From: Aliivibrio finisterrensis
GTDB lineage: Bacteria; Pseudomonadota; Gammaproteobacteria; Enterobacterales; Vibrionaceae
NCBI RefSeq assembly: GCF_008933155.1
Contig: NZ_WBVP01000010.1
Location: 1-64,000, forward strand
Direction: 5' to 3'
Length of the DNA stretch: 64,000 bases
In this document: one piece after another, positions 55,226 to 63,457 of the stretch
Layout of the letters: each line of letters opens with the position of its first letter
How positions within the stretch are numbered: the stretch's first letter is position 1
Notes under the pieces: generated by a model
Database searches by the model: none
Told to the model about the DNA's origin: nothing
What the model saw: only the letters and a program-made list of their open reading frames with translations
Translations under genes and position numbers: made by a program

Positions 55226-57595
55226 TTAAAACAGACCTAATTGGGACGCAGATAGCTCAGAAAAATCCAAACCAATAAAAGGAAGTATCCCATCAGCAAT
55301 CGGCTTTAATTGTTTTTCCACATAGTGGTCATAGTCTATCGGATTCTTTCTATATTCAATTGGTTCAGGACCTGCTGTTGTAATCACATATTCAATCCAA
55401 CCACCATATTGATATTGCGCAGGTTTACCAACTTGTTGATTATAGTAGTCTGCTAACCGTGCAGCCTTAACATGAGGAGGAACATTTTTTTGATAATCAT
55501 CTAGCTTTCTTCTAAGGCGCTTACGGTAGATGAGTTGAACATCCAATTTTCCTGATTTCGTATCATCAACATAGGTACGGATATACTCTTTTACTTCTTG
55601 TTGATGGAATACTTTATCGAAAAGCACTTTCTGAAAAGTTTGTGATAAAGGAGTCCAATCAGTACGAACCGTCTCTAAACCTTTAAAAACCATCTTCTCT
55701 ATATCATCTTTTCGAATTAATCCTGCATAACGTTTTTTGGAACCCTTGTCAGAACCACGAATAGTCGGCATTAAAAAAGTGCGGTAATGGGTTTCATATT
55801 CAAGCTCTAGTGAAGACTCTATAGCATAGGTCGAAAGTAAGTATTCGCTCCACCACTCATTAATATGTTTCACTAAATCATGCCCAATGGAGTCAGCCTC
55901 CTTAGAGGACATTTCTTTTCCTAATGTAACAAACGTTGAGTCCGTATCACCATAGATCACCTCATAGCCTTTCGCTTCTATCAGTTCACGCGTGGCTTTC
56001 ATGATCTCATGCCCTCTCATTGTGATAGAAGAAGCTAAGCGATGATCAAAAAAACGACAACCTGACGAGCCTAAAACCCCATAGAAAGAGTTCATGATAA
56101 TTTTTATCGCTTGAGAAAATGCTTTCTCATCATTCTTTTTAGCGACATCTCGTGCTGACCATAAAGATTCAATTAAACTCGGTAAGAAATGCTTTGTTCG
56201 ATGAAAACGTCCACCTCTAAAGCCATCAATCGCTTGATCTTTTTCTATTCCAACTTCCTGCTTTAACCCCTCTATAAGACCGAGAGGATCAATCCGAAAG
56301 GTTCTAATTATTGAAGGGTAAAGTGATTTAAAATCGAGCACCAATACAGAGTCATATAACCCTGGTTTTGAATTCATCACATAGCCACCAGGGCTAGCAA
56401 TCCAATTTTCACTTTCAAGATTAGGCGCAATATAGCCCGAGCGATGCAATCTTGGTAAATATAAGTTCGTAAATGCAGCAACAGAGCCACCAACGCGATC
56501 CAGCTCTATTCCTGTTAGTTTTGTTCTTTCAATCGCAAACTCTAACAAATGGGTTTTATCAAAAATTCGTGACACTAAAACACAATCTTGAAGATTATAA
56601 TTGGCAAGCGCTTGCTTATCTTCTCGATACATACGGTTAATTTCACCCATACGATCGCTTGGATCATGTATTGATTTACCTTCATTAAGTAACTCTTGCG
56701 CAACATTCTCTAGAGACCAACTCGAAAAGTGATAAGTCGCTGTTTTTAAAGCATCAATACCATCAAGAACCACTCGACCAGGAAACGAAAGAAAACCTTG
56801 CTGGCGATTCTTATCTGAATCCCGCCAATACAAATTACTGTTGCTTCGGCCTAATCGAAATGAGAGGTTATGCCATTTAGCACGCTGAATAAGCAAACGA
56901 AAATCAAAATTAACGACATTCCAGCCAATAACGATATCGGGGTCAAAGGTTTGAAACCAACGCTCTAATGCAAGTAATAATGCTTTTTCATTTTCTACCC
57001 ATTCAATTGATAACTCAGTTTCTTCTGGTTTTCCAACCATAATGATACGAGTGTCTAAGTCGCTATGTAGAGCAACGGAATACAGAATACCTTTTTCAGA
57101 ACACTCTATATCCAATGATACTTTGCTGAAAGACGGGGTTACCTCGGCGGCTTTAATTTTGACATTTCGATACTCAATATGGTTTTTCCGTTGTATAGGA
57201 GTTCCTATAAAAGAAAGCCCTCCACAGATAAATCGCTCCATTAAATAGCGATCAGCTAATCTAATATCGTTTTCAAAAATGGGTAATTCGGCTTGCTCAA
57301 AATACTGAGCGACTTGACGCTTTTGATGTGTGCTTGTGAAATAAATAGCAGTGACGGCTTGATGATGAAAAGTACTTAATTGTGTTTCTTTAAGTGTGTA
57401 TGAGATCTGTTGGCTATGTAAAACACGCTTATACTCAGATAAACGCTCTGTCAAAATAAAAGCGACAGCAAGTTCACTCTCAATTAAAAGATGTGCAATA
57501 TGGTCATCACACTTAACCCATAAATCGACCACGCTTTGTGAATTTATTTCTTTGTTTTGTCGAGTAAGTAAAAAGCCTGTCTGATGTGAATTCAA
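55226..57595 (-). CDS. polB: DNA polymerase II
   Basis: Family B polymerase with 3'-5' proofreading, induced by SOS in E. coli and used in translesion and replication restart. 789 residues (E. coli 783). Exonuclease motifs: LDIECSE near 161-167, WNVVNFDFRLL near 224-234, YNLQDCVLVSR near 324-334. Polymerase motifs: DFKSLYPSIIRTFRIDP near 408-424, KIIMNSFYGVLGS near 489-501, YGDTDSTFV near 541-549. It starts with TTG, preceded by AGG at eight bases, which gives the MNSHQTGFLLTRQ end that aligns with E. coli AGFILTRH. It sits three bases after the nucleotidyltransferase-like gene. No clear LexA box was seen upstream. Confidence 0.95.
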   Translation of the reverse strand: MNSHQTGFLLTRQNKEINSQSVVDLWVKCDDHIAHLLIESELAVAFILTERLSEYKRVLHSQQISYTLKETQLSTFHHQAVTAIYFTSTHQKRQVAQYFEQAELPIFENDIRLADRYLMERFICGGLSFIGTPIQRKNHIEYRNVKIKAAEVTPSFSKVSLDIECSEKGILYSVALHSDLDTRIIMVGKPEETELSIEWVENEKALLLALERWFQTFDPDIVIGWNVVNFDFRLLIQRAKWHNLSFRLGRSNSNLYWRDSDKNRQQGFLSFPGRVVLDGIDALKTATYHFSSWSLENVAQELLNEGKSIHDPSDRMGEINRMYREDKQALANYNLQDCVLVSRIFDKTHLLEFAIERTKLTGIELDRVGGSVAAFTNLYLPRLHRSGYIAPNLESENWIASPGGYVMNSKPGLYDSVLVLDFKSLYPSIIRTFRIDPLGLIEGLKQEVGIEKDQAIDGFRGGRFHRTKHFLPSLIESLWSARDVAKKNDEKAFSQAIKIIMNSFYGVLGSSGCRFFDHRLASSITMRGHEIMKATRELIEAKGYEVIYGDTDSTFVTLGKEMSSKEADSIGHDLVKHINEWWSEYLLSTYAIESSLELEYETHYRTFLMPTIRGSDKGSKKRYAGLIRKDDIEKMVFKGLETVRTDWTPLSQTFQKVLFDKVFHQQEVKEYIRTYVDDTKSGKLDVQLIYRKRLRRKLDDYQKNVPPHVKAARLADYYNQQVGKPAQYQYGGWIEYVITTAGPEPIEYRKNPIDYDHYVEKQLKPIADGILPFIGLDFSELSASQLGLF

Positions 57596-57598
57596 TCT

Positions 57599-58375
57599 TT
57601 AGCCTATTCTTCTTTCTATTTTATTAAATTCACTAACAACCCAACCACCAAACTCTTGTAATAAAGCGATGGTTGAGCGTTTTGGTATTTTACGTCCCTT
57701 CAATAACATAACAACACGTTCAATTTCCGTTTGTTTTTCTGGGTAATACTCTAAAAATTTTCTTGCACATAATATAGGGTGATCATACCAACCTTTATCC
57801 TTATGCATAACCAAAGAATAACAACTACGTAATAGCTTTTTAGCGATCGTTTTTTGCAGCTCAACTTGAAGTTCAATGTCTTGGCTAGCTAAGATTTTTT
57901 TCGTGTAAGCATCTAACCACTCTTCAATATCCATATTCATATTCTTAGCAATTTCCCAACTTGGTTCAAAATCACCAAATCGAGTCGATAAATCATCGCC
58001 AAAAATACATACACAGCAATGACGAAGCCAAAAACCCCAACTAAAAATAGATTCAAGTTGTAATACATCGTTTGTTTCACCGATATTAAATGTCACGCCA
58101 GTAATTTGTGGATATTTAGATTGAAAACGTATTTTTATTGTATTTATTAAGGTTTGCTCTTTATTTGTTAATGGTACGGTAGTTATTAAGGTTACGTCTA
58201 AATTTGAACGCGTTGGAATTGCTTCACGTCGTGCCACACTGCCATATAGGTAAATACTATGAACCGATTTAGGGGCTGCTGAGCGAATATGCAGAATGAG
58301 ATCTCGAATGACAGGTTCAAACTCTATTTGAAAAGGAGAATGTTTATCAATAATAGGTAAAGTATAACGAGACAC
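57599..58375 (-). CDS. Nucleotidyltransferase-like protein
   Basis: 258 residues from a GTG start with GGAG six bases upstream (a TTG 12 bases earlier is badly spaced). The N-terminal half resembles the polymerase-beta nucleotidyltransferase fold, with the GSVARREAIPTRSNLDVT motif near residues 46-63. The first of the two metal-binding Asp residues of the GS..(S)DxD motif reads Asn (SNLD), so catalysis may be weakened or lost. The C-terminal half is helical and basic, like a HEPN/KNTase helper domain (inference). It is followed by polB after three bases, so the two are co-transcribed. The substrate is unknown. Confidence 0.65.
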   Translation of the reverse strand: MSRYTLPIIDKHSPFQIEFEPVIRDLILHIRSAAPKSVHSIYLYGSVARREAIPTRSNLDVTLITTVPLTNKEQTLINTIKIRFQSKYPQITGVTFNIGETNDVLQLESIFSWGFWLRHCCVCIFGDDLSTRFGDFEPSWEIAKNMNMDIEEWLDAYTKKILASQDIELQVELQKTIAKKLLRSCYSLVMHKDKGWYDHPILCARKFLEYYPEKQTEIERVVMLLKGRKIPKRSTIALLQEFGGWVVSEFNKIERRIG

Positions 58376-58422
58376 AAAGAACTCCAATCATAAATAACTT
58401 AATGTAATGATCGCGACTTCAT

Positions 58423-58460
58423 GAATAAAAAGCAATAAAAAGCAATAAAAAGCAATAAAA
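58423..58460. repeat. Decamer tandem repeat
   Basis: AGCAATAAAA occurs three times in perfect tandem (58431-58460), preceded by a partial copy. It lies between the NhaC-family terminator and the nucleotidyltransferase-like gene, a possible slippage site. Confidence 0.85.
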
Positions 58461-58481
58461 AACCGGCCATATAGACCGGTT
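58456..58481 (-). terminator. Intrinsic terminator of the NhaC-family gene
   Basis: Read on the minus strand: AACCGG/CCGGTT with a nine-base middle, followed by TTTTATTGC. The T tract overlaps the decamer repeat. Confidence 0.75.
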
Positions 58482-58501
58482 TGTTTATATAATAATTAAC
58501 A

Positions 58502-60088
58502 CTATGCTGTAACTGCACGTTTTTTGGACAGAACCATTAAGCCACCACATACACAGATGAATGCGGCTGTTGCTGCTATAAAGGCAATTAACACAGAAGC
58601 GGTAAAGCCAAGAGCAATATAACCAACAGCAGAAACCCCTGCAATTGAAAGCGCATAAGGTAATTGTGTAGCTACGTGGTCAATATGGCTACAACGAGCA
58701 CCAGTAGAAGACAGAATCGTTGTATCTGAAATTGGAGAACAATGATCACCAAATACAGAACCCGCTAATACCGCACCTAGCATTGGTAAAATAAGAGCAA
58801 TGTCTGTCGCACCAGCCATGTCACCTGCAATTGGTAACATGATACCGAATGTGCCCCATGATGTACCTGTACTAAATGCCATCAAACCTGATAGTAAAAA
58901 TAGGATAACTGGGATCCAGTGAATACCAATGCTGCCCTGCGCTAGACTAGATAAGTAAGAACCAGTTTGCATATCACCAATTACAGAACCAATTGTCCAT
59001 GCAAAGAAAAGGATCAAAATAGCACCGAACATTGACTTCGCACCAATCCACATTGTCATACCAATGTCTCTTAGAGCGATACCTTGACGGAAAACAGTAA
59101 TAAGCGCAGAGCCTAGACCGATTAATCCACCGTAACACAATGACGCGCCAACATTCGTATTTTCAAAAGCACCAAGAATATTAAATTCTTTACCGTCAGC
59201 AATTAATGCTTGTCCGCCGGTATAAATCATAAAGAATACCGTTGCGACAATTAACGTAATGATAGGGAAAATAAGATCAGACACTTTACCCGTTTCACTT
59301 TCCGTAATATTCAGCTCTTCGTTTAAACCTTTAGATTCTTTATTAACTGTTTCATCATCAAAACCATTACCGCGAGCGGCTTCATTTTCATGATCGCGCA
59401 TTGGTCCTACATCTAGTTGGAACCAAACTACCGCAAATACCATCAATAAAGCAAAGACTGCATAGAAGTTCATTGGAATTAAACGAACATACGCACCTAG
59501 TGCTGAGTATTCAGTGACACCATGCGACACCAAAATACCACCAATAATAGTAATGATGTACGCACCCCAACTTGATGCTGGCATTAATACACACATAGGG
59601 GCAGCAGTTGAGTCAAGGATATAAGCTAGCTTTGCTCTTGATACATAAAAACGGTCAGTTACAGGGCGAGATATTGAACCAACAGCTAAACTATTAAAAT
59701 AATCATCAACAAAAATGAAAACACCAAGGAAAGCGGCAAGAAGTTTCGCACCACGCTTGCTTTTAATTCTAGTCTGAGCCCACTCAGCAAAAGCGCGAGT
59801 ACCACCAGAAAGAGTCAGAAGCGCTGTTGTCATTCCCAATAAAATAAGGAAAGCAACGATACTCATGTTCCAGCTATTAATTGCGCCATCATCGATGAAT
59901 ACGCCTTTAACAGAAGTAAATACATAAGAAGCAGTACCAGAAATAGAATAATTAGACAACAAAATTGCGCCTAAGACGATACCAACTCCAAGAGAAAGTA
60001 AAACTCGGCGAGTTAAAATTGCTAAACCTAATGCGATTAATGGGGGCAATATTGATATCGGAGAATTTGAAAAATCAGCTAAGTTCAT
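58502..60088 (-). CDS. NhaC-family transporter, probable lysine permease (LysW type)
   Basis: Polytopic inner-membrane protein of the NhaC Na+/H+ antiporter superfamily, 528 residues and about 11-12 hydrophobic segments. A charged cytoplasmic loop near residues 228-265 (DHENEAARGNGFDDETVNKE) splits it into two halves, and the conserved SVFGDHCSPISDTTILSSTG motif near 444-463 is diagnostic of the family. Upstream lies a lysine riboswitch, so the likely substrate is lysine, in line with the riboswitch-linked NhaC-type LysW transporters predicted from comparative genomics. The product would otherwise be labelled a Na+/H+ antiporter. Start ATG as given; there is no obvious Shine-Dalgarno and a hairpin abuts the start codon. 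Confidence 0.82.
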   Translation of the reverse strand: MNLADFSNSPISILPPLIALGLAILTRRVLLSLGVGIVLGAILLSNYSISGTASYVFTSVKGVFIDDGAINSWNMSIVAFLILLGMTTALLTLSGGTRAFAEWAQTRIKSKRGAKLLAAFLGVFIFVDDYFNSLAVGSISRPVTDRFYVSRAKLAYILDSTAAPMCVLMPASSWGAYIITIIGGILVSHGVTEYSALGAYVRLIPMNFYAVFALLMVFAVVWFQLDVGPMRDHENEAARGNGFDDETVNKESKGLNEELNITESETGKVSDLIFPIITLIVATVFFMIYTGGQALIADGKEFNILGAFENTNVGASLCYGGLIGLGSALITVFRQGIALRDIGMTMWIGAKSMFGAILILFFAWTIGSVIGDMQTGSYLSSLAQGSIGIHWIPVILFLLSGLMAFSTGTSWGTFGIMLPIAGDMAGATDIALILPMLGAVLAGSVFGDHCSPISDTTILSSTGARCSHIDHVATQLPYALSIAGVSAVGYIALGFTASVLIAFIAATAAFICVCGGLMVLSKKRAVTA

Positions 60089-60118
60089 GATCTACAACAA
60101 CCAGTTTGGTTGGAGATC
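60089..60118 (-). promoter_or_regulatory. Hairpin abutting the start codon of the NhaC-family gene
   Basis: CAACCA/TGGTTG with a three-base loop, extended by GATCT/AGATC after an asymmetric bulge, directly before the ATG. It may be the translational switch of the lysine riboswitch, since no separate Shine-Dalgarno is visible. Confidence 0.45.
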
Positions 60119-60164
60119 TACTGTTGATACGGCAATGCCGTTAAAGGAAGTGAATGTTAAAACA

Positions 60165-60350
60165 ATTCCCCACAGTAGCGCTCCATAGTTAAAAAATAAA
60201 ATTGACTATGGCAGTGTTATTCCTTTTCGAAATAACCCCAGCTAACACGTCTGATTAACGTAATTAACTTCGGCACTGACTCCTTTCGATTGCTGTCATC
60301 AGAATCACCCTCTAACAATCTACTCTTAGGCAATGCGCCTCTACCCGTTT
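60165..60350 (-). ncRNA. Lysine riboswitch (L box)
   Basis: On the minus-strand leader of the NhaC-family gene the conserved L-box core is visible: GGGTAGAGGCGCATTGCC, AAGAGTA, a G-rich GAGGGTGATTCTGATGAC, AGTGCCGAAG, CGTGTTAGCTGGGG, a closed arm CCATAG/CTATGG, then the P1 partner CTACTGTGGGG. The AGAGGCGC-TTGCC and GCCGAAG blocks match the E. coli lysC leader closely. It ends about 80 bases before the start codon. Boundaries are approximate because they were drawn by eye. Confidence 0.85.
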
Positions 60351-60595
60351 AGGTGAATGTCATTGTACGGACTGAACACAATTATGCAATACTATATTTG
60401 AGTATTTTAACATTAACCCATCGCCACAATAAAAATGAGATACTCTATCTTGGCAAATAGTCTACAAATGTATTATTCAATCTTGCTATTAATATTCCTA
60501 TCATTATCAAATTCTTATTTATTTATTATAAAGTTTGTTATATTATTTTCTTGTTATATAATAAATTTATTATCAAAATAATTATGGAATCAATC

Positions 60596-61000
60596 ATGTC
60601 TGATACAATTAAAACACTATTAAACCTACGTAGCCTTCGTGTATTATCTCGTGAAATGACACTAGAGCAACTAGAAGAAGCTCTTGAGAAATTACAATCA
60701 GTTGTTACTGAACGCCAAGAATCTGAAGCTGAAGAACGTTCTCAAATTGCTGAAAAACAAGCGAAACTTGAAGAGTTTCGTCAAATGATGCTTGAAAGTG
60801 GTATCGCTCCAGAAGACCTACTAGAGACTATGTCTTCTACTCCTATTAAAACAAAACAAAAACGTGCACCTCGCCCTGCAAAATACAAATTCTTAGATCA
60901 TGCTGGCGCAGAAAAAACGTGGACAGGCCAAGGTCGTACTCCATCAGCACTACAAACTCAACTAGATGCAGGTAAAGCACTAGAAGATTTCTTAATCTAA
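60596..61000 (+). CDS. hns: H-NS nucleoid-associated protein
   Basis: Xenogeneic silencer and nucleoid protein, 134 residues (E. coli 137). Coiled-coil oligomerisation domain about 1-65 (heptad-rich LEQLEEALEKLQSVV), flexible linker, and a C-terminal AT-hook-like DNA-binding domain about 88-134 with WTGQGRTPSALQ containing the QGR motif. I use the ATG giving MSDTIKTLLNLRSLR with GGAA eight bases upstream; a longer frame has no support. The promoter region is very AT-rich, which would allow autoregulation. Ends at a strong terminator. Confidence 0.95.
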   Translation: MSDTIKTLLNLRSLRVLSREMTLEQLEEALEKLQSVVTERQESEAEERSQIAEKQAKLEEFRQMMLESGIAPEDLLETMSSTPIKTKQKRAPRPAKYKFLDHAGAEKTWTGQGRTPSALQTQLDAGKALEDFLI

Positions 61001-61020
61001 AATTAATATACTTTTGATTC

Positions 61021-61051
61021 AAAAAAGCCACTTATTGAAGTGGCTTTTTTT
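61021..61051. terminator. Terminator between hns and the MipA/OmpV gene
   Basis: Stem GCCACTT/AAGTGGC with a four-base loop, six A on the left and seven T on the right; can work in both directions. Confidence 0.88.
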
Positions 61052-61164
61052 ATTACTACTTACTTTTTTCATAAAAGCATTCGATTAAATTGTTTCAAAA
61101 TTTTAATCATATTAATACTTTTAATTAAAATACTTCGTTATTGGTATTTAACATGTTACTTACT

Positions 61165-61923
61165 CTAAAATACATACGCGATACCAACATTACCCGTCGT
61201 ACTTGCCGTATGCTCTATCATTGAACTCTTTTCTAAATTACCTTCTAGATTTACATATCTAAGACCACCAGTCACACGAATATTCGGTGTTAGATGGAAG
61301 TAAGTAGATAAACCGACAAAAAATTGCCCATCCCAATCAGCATCAAACTCGCTAATTACTCCCTTAGTTCTCAGTGATTCTTCAGCAGACACACCATATA
61401 AATGGTTATTTAAACGCTCACTATTATATGAGTAACCTATTGACGGAGTTATTGCCCAGCCTTTTCTACGAATTGGTAATTTCCAAACCGCTTCAGCATA
61501 TAAGCCATTATGTGTATTACCAATATCTGTACCACCGCCAATTTCAAATAAACCAATATGCGTAATGGCTTGGTAAGTCACACCACCTAATATTGAAGCT
61601 TTACGTTCATCCAACTGTTGCATTGCTGCATTATCGGAATCTTCAGGTTTAAATGTTCGAGGATCATAAATAAAACGGAAAATGATATTCTGTGGTGTTC
61701 CTACTGGATATAAACGATAACCACCGCTAAAGCCACGTAAGAAGAGGTGCTCACCTTCGTAACCAACTGCTGGTATAACCGTAGTATTTGAGGGTGTTTC
61801 TTTATAAAAAGAAGGTGAATAGGCAGCTGCAGCACCAATCGACCATTGAGAAATATTTGCACTTACGTTGTTAGCAGCCACTAATGCCGCTCCAACAATC
61901 AATCCATTTACGAGTTTATTCAC
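61165..61923 (-). CDS. MipA/OmpV family outer membrane protein
   Basis: Outer membrane beta-barrel, 252 residues. Signal peptide 1-22 (ending NVSA), then alternating amphipathic strands and a C-terminal aromatic end (GIAYVF), as outer-membrane barrels require. The OmpV/MipA family start QWSIGAAAAYSPSFYKE and PAVGYEGEHLFLRG near 50-63 are recognisable. The start codon is GTG with AAAGG eight bases before. In V. cholerae OmpV is an immunogenic major outer membrane protein; function otherwise is poorly known. It converges on hns. Confidence 0.85.
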   Translation of the reverse strand: MNKLVNGLIVGAALVAANNVSANISQWSIGAAAAYSPSFYKETPSNTTVIPAVGYEGEHLFLRGFSGGYRLYPVGTPQNIIFRFIYDPRTFKPEDSDNAAMQQLDERKASILGGVTYQAITHIGLFEIGGGTDIGNTHNGLYAEAVWKLPIRRKGWAITPSIGYSYNSERLNNHLYGVSAEESLRTKGVISEFDADWDGQFFVGLSTYFHLTPNIRVTGGLRYVNLEGNLEKSSMIEHTASTTGNVGIAYVF

Positions 61924-62117
61924 GATAAAAACCTTTTTTCTTTGTATATTTTAAACACTCTAGAACATAACAAAGATACCATACAGCATGACGTACTATT
62001 TTGACAGTTTTTTAGGTTTCTTTTGCGTATTAATCGTCAAAAGTCTAATGGCTGAGTTCAAATAAAATATCTATCCGCATTAATTATTCCTTCATTTACC
62101 TTAAAATTTCAGATATA

Positions 62118-62145
62118 AAAAAAGCAGGCTTTTATGGCCTGCTTT
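62118..62145 (-). terminator. Intrinsic terminator of fadR
   Basis: Read on the minus strand: AAAGCAGGC/GCCTGCTTT with a seven-base loop and a run of T. Confidence 0.88.
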
Positions 62146-62166
62146 TATTTATTTTTAGCGAATAAA

Positions 62167-63009
62167 TTAATTATCATCTTCTCTAAAGTTACTTGGTAAA
62201 TTCAGTTTCATCTCATTCCAAATAAGATTACCGTCCATACCATATTGACGCATTCTTGGCATTACTGCATCTTTTCTTTCTTCTTCACAAATTTGTTTTA
62301 AATCACGGTAAAATTGTAAAGCAAGTTGACGTGCTTCTGGGTTTGAAAAGTAATAACTACCAACCCGAGCATATAGCTTTTTAAGTCCGTTAAAAATTAG
62401 CCCATAAATTTGGTTTCCTGATTTAAAAGCCACGCCTTGAAATAACATGTAGTCATAATAGTTAAACGTTTTCGCAATTAATATCTCTTCGCGTTTTTCT
62501 GGATCTTTTTCATTATCTTCTTTTACTTCAGCCTTAATTTTAACGCCAAAAGGAGACTCTTCAATAAATGCATTCCAACTTTCAGCCGCTAAAAGTTGCT
62601 CGCATGAATCAATAACACGGTCAAGAGTACGCAATGAACCTTCTTTATTAGCTTTAAAGGCTTGTCTCATGAATATACAACTAATATTAGTTCGAGCGGC
62701 TAATAAGTCTTCTACGATTGACGTCGCATTGTTTGCATCAACCAATGTCATTAACGTATCTAAAATATGAAGACCCGATGTCTCCATATAATTATTTACC
62801 TTCGTTGGCTTACCATGTTGAATTGTTAACCAACCATCACGAGCTAAACGCTGAAGAACTTCACGCAATGTTGTTCTAGTCACACCTATAAGCTCAGAAA
62901 GCTCACGCTCAGCGGGCAAAATCGACCCTGGTGGGAAACGACCGTTCCAAATACTTTCAATAATGTATTTTTCAGCAAATGCTGCTGGACTTTTAGCCTT
63001 AATAACCAT
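62167..63009 (-). CDS. fadR: Fatty acid metabolism regulator FadR
   Basis: GntR-family regulator that represses fad genes and activates unsaturated fatty acid synthesis; DNA binding is relieved by long-chain acyl-CoA. 280 residues, against 239 in E. coli. The N-terminal winged helix (about 1-75) has the FadR recognition sequence [20 protein letters not shown] near 39-58. The extra length is an insertion near residues 140-175 (acidic and Lys-rich [17 protein letters not shown]), the vibrio-type FadR insert that in V. cholerae adds a second ligand site. It is divergent from nhaB as in E. coli. Confidence 0.95.
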   Translation of the reverse strand: MVIKAKSPAAFAEKYIIESIWNGRFPPGSILPAERELSELIGVTRTTLREVLQRLARDGWLTIQHGKPTKVNNYMETSGLHILDTLMTLVDANNATSIVEDLLAARTNISCIFMRQAFKANKEGSLRTLDRVIDSCEQLLAAESWNAFIEESPFGVKIKAEVKEDNEKDPEKREEILIAKTFNYYDYMLFQGVAFKSGNQIYGLIFNGLKKLYARVGSYYFSNPEARQLALQFYRDLKQICEEERKDAVMPRMRQYGMDGNLIWNEMKLNLPSNFREDDN

Positions 63010-63457
63010 ACAAGTTTACAATCCAATCTTTATATAAAATAACTTCACTCATCATACCACCAGTTCAATAAATTCTTAACCACTTATTAATTTAACTCTC
63101 AATGTAGAAACATTTGCTCTATTTCTTAACCCTTACTTACCTTGAACAATCAAGCAGTAGCTATCTTTTTTTTATCGCTTTCTATCAGTTTTACTCATAA
63201 AACCGAGCAAAGGCACATTTTGATCAATTTACCTCTTTTCGAATATTGACTATTAATGATTTAAGAGTAAAGTTCAGGCGTTTGGTATAAGGGCGGATTT
63301 ATATAGGTAGTTATTTGGCAAAGCAGTAAGGTATTTTTTGTTGTTTTTCTAAATAGTTGTTTATCTTTCAAAAAAAATAATACGTTAGGCGATTATTATC
63401 AACTTCCTACACCTCCTTATGTTTATAGAATCAATGTAATAATCTAGAGAGCATCAC
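63010..63457. other. Intergenic region between divergent fadR and nhaB
   Basis: About 450 AT-rich bases with no credible gene. It should carry both promoters. A TTGATCAA palindrome near 63222 is noted, but it lacks the N4 spacer of an FNR site. No terminator, RNA gene or repeat was recognised. Confidence 0.5.

Noticed and set aside
63215-63232. TTGATCAA near fadR-nhaB as an FNR or CRP site
   Set aside because: The half sites abut without the four-base spacer of FNR, and the CRP core TGTGA-N6-TCACA is absent.
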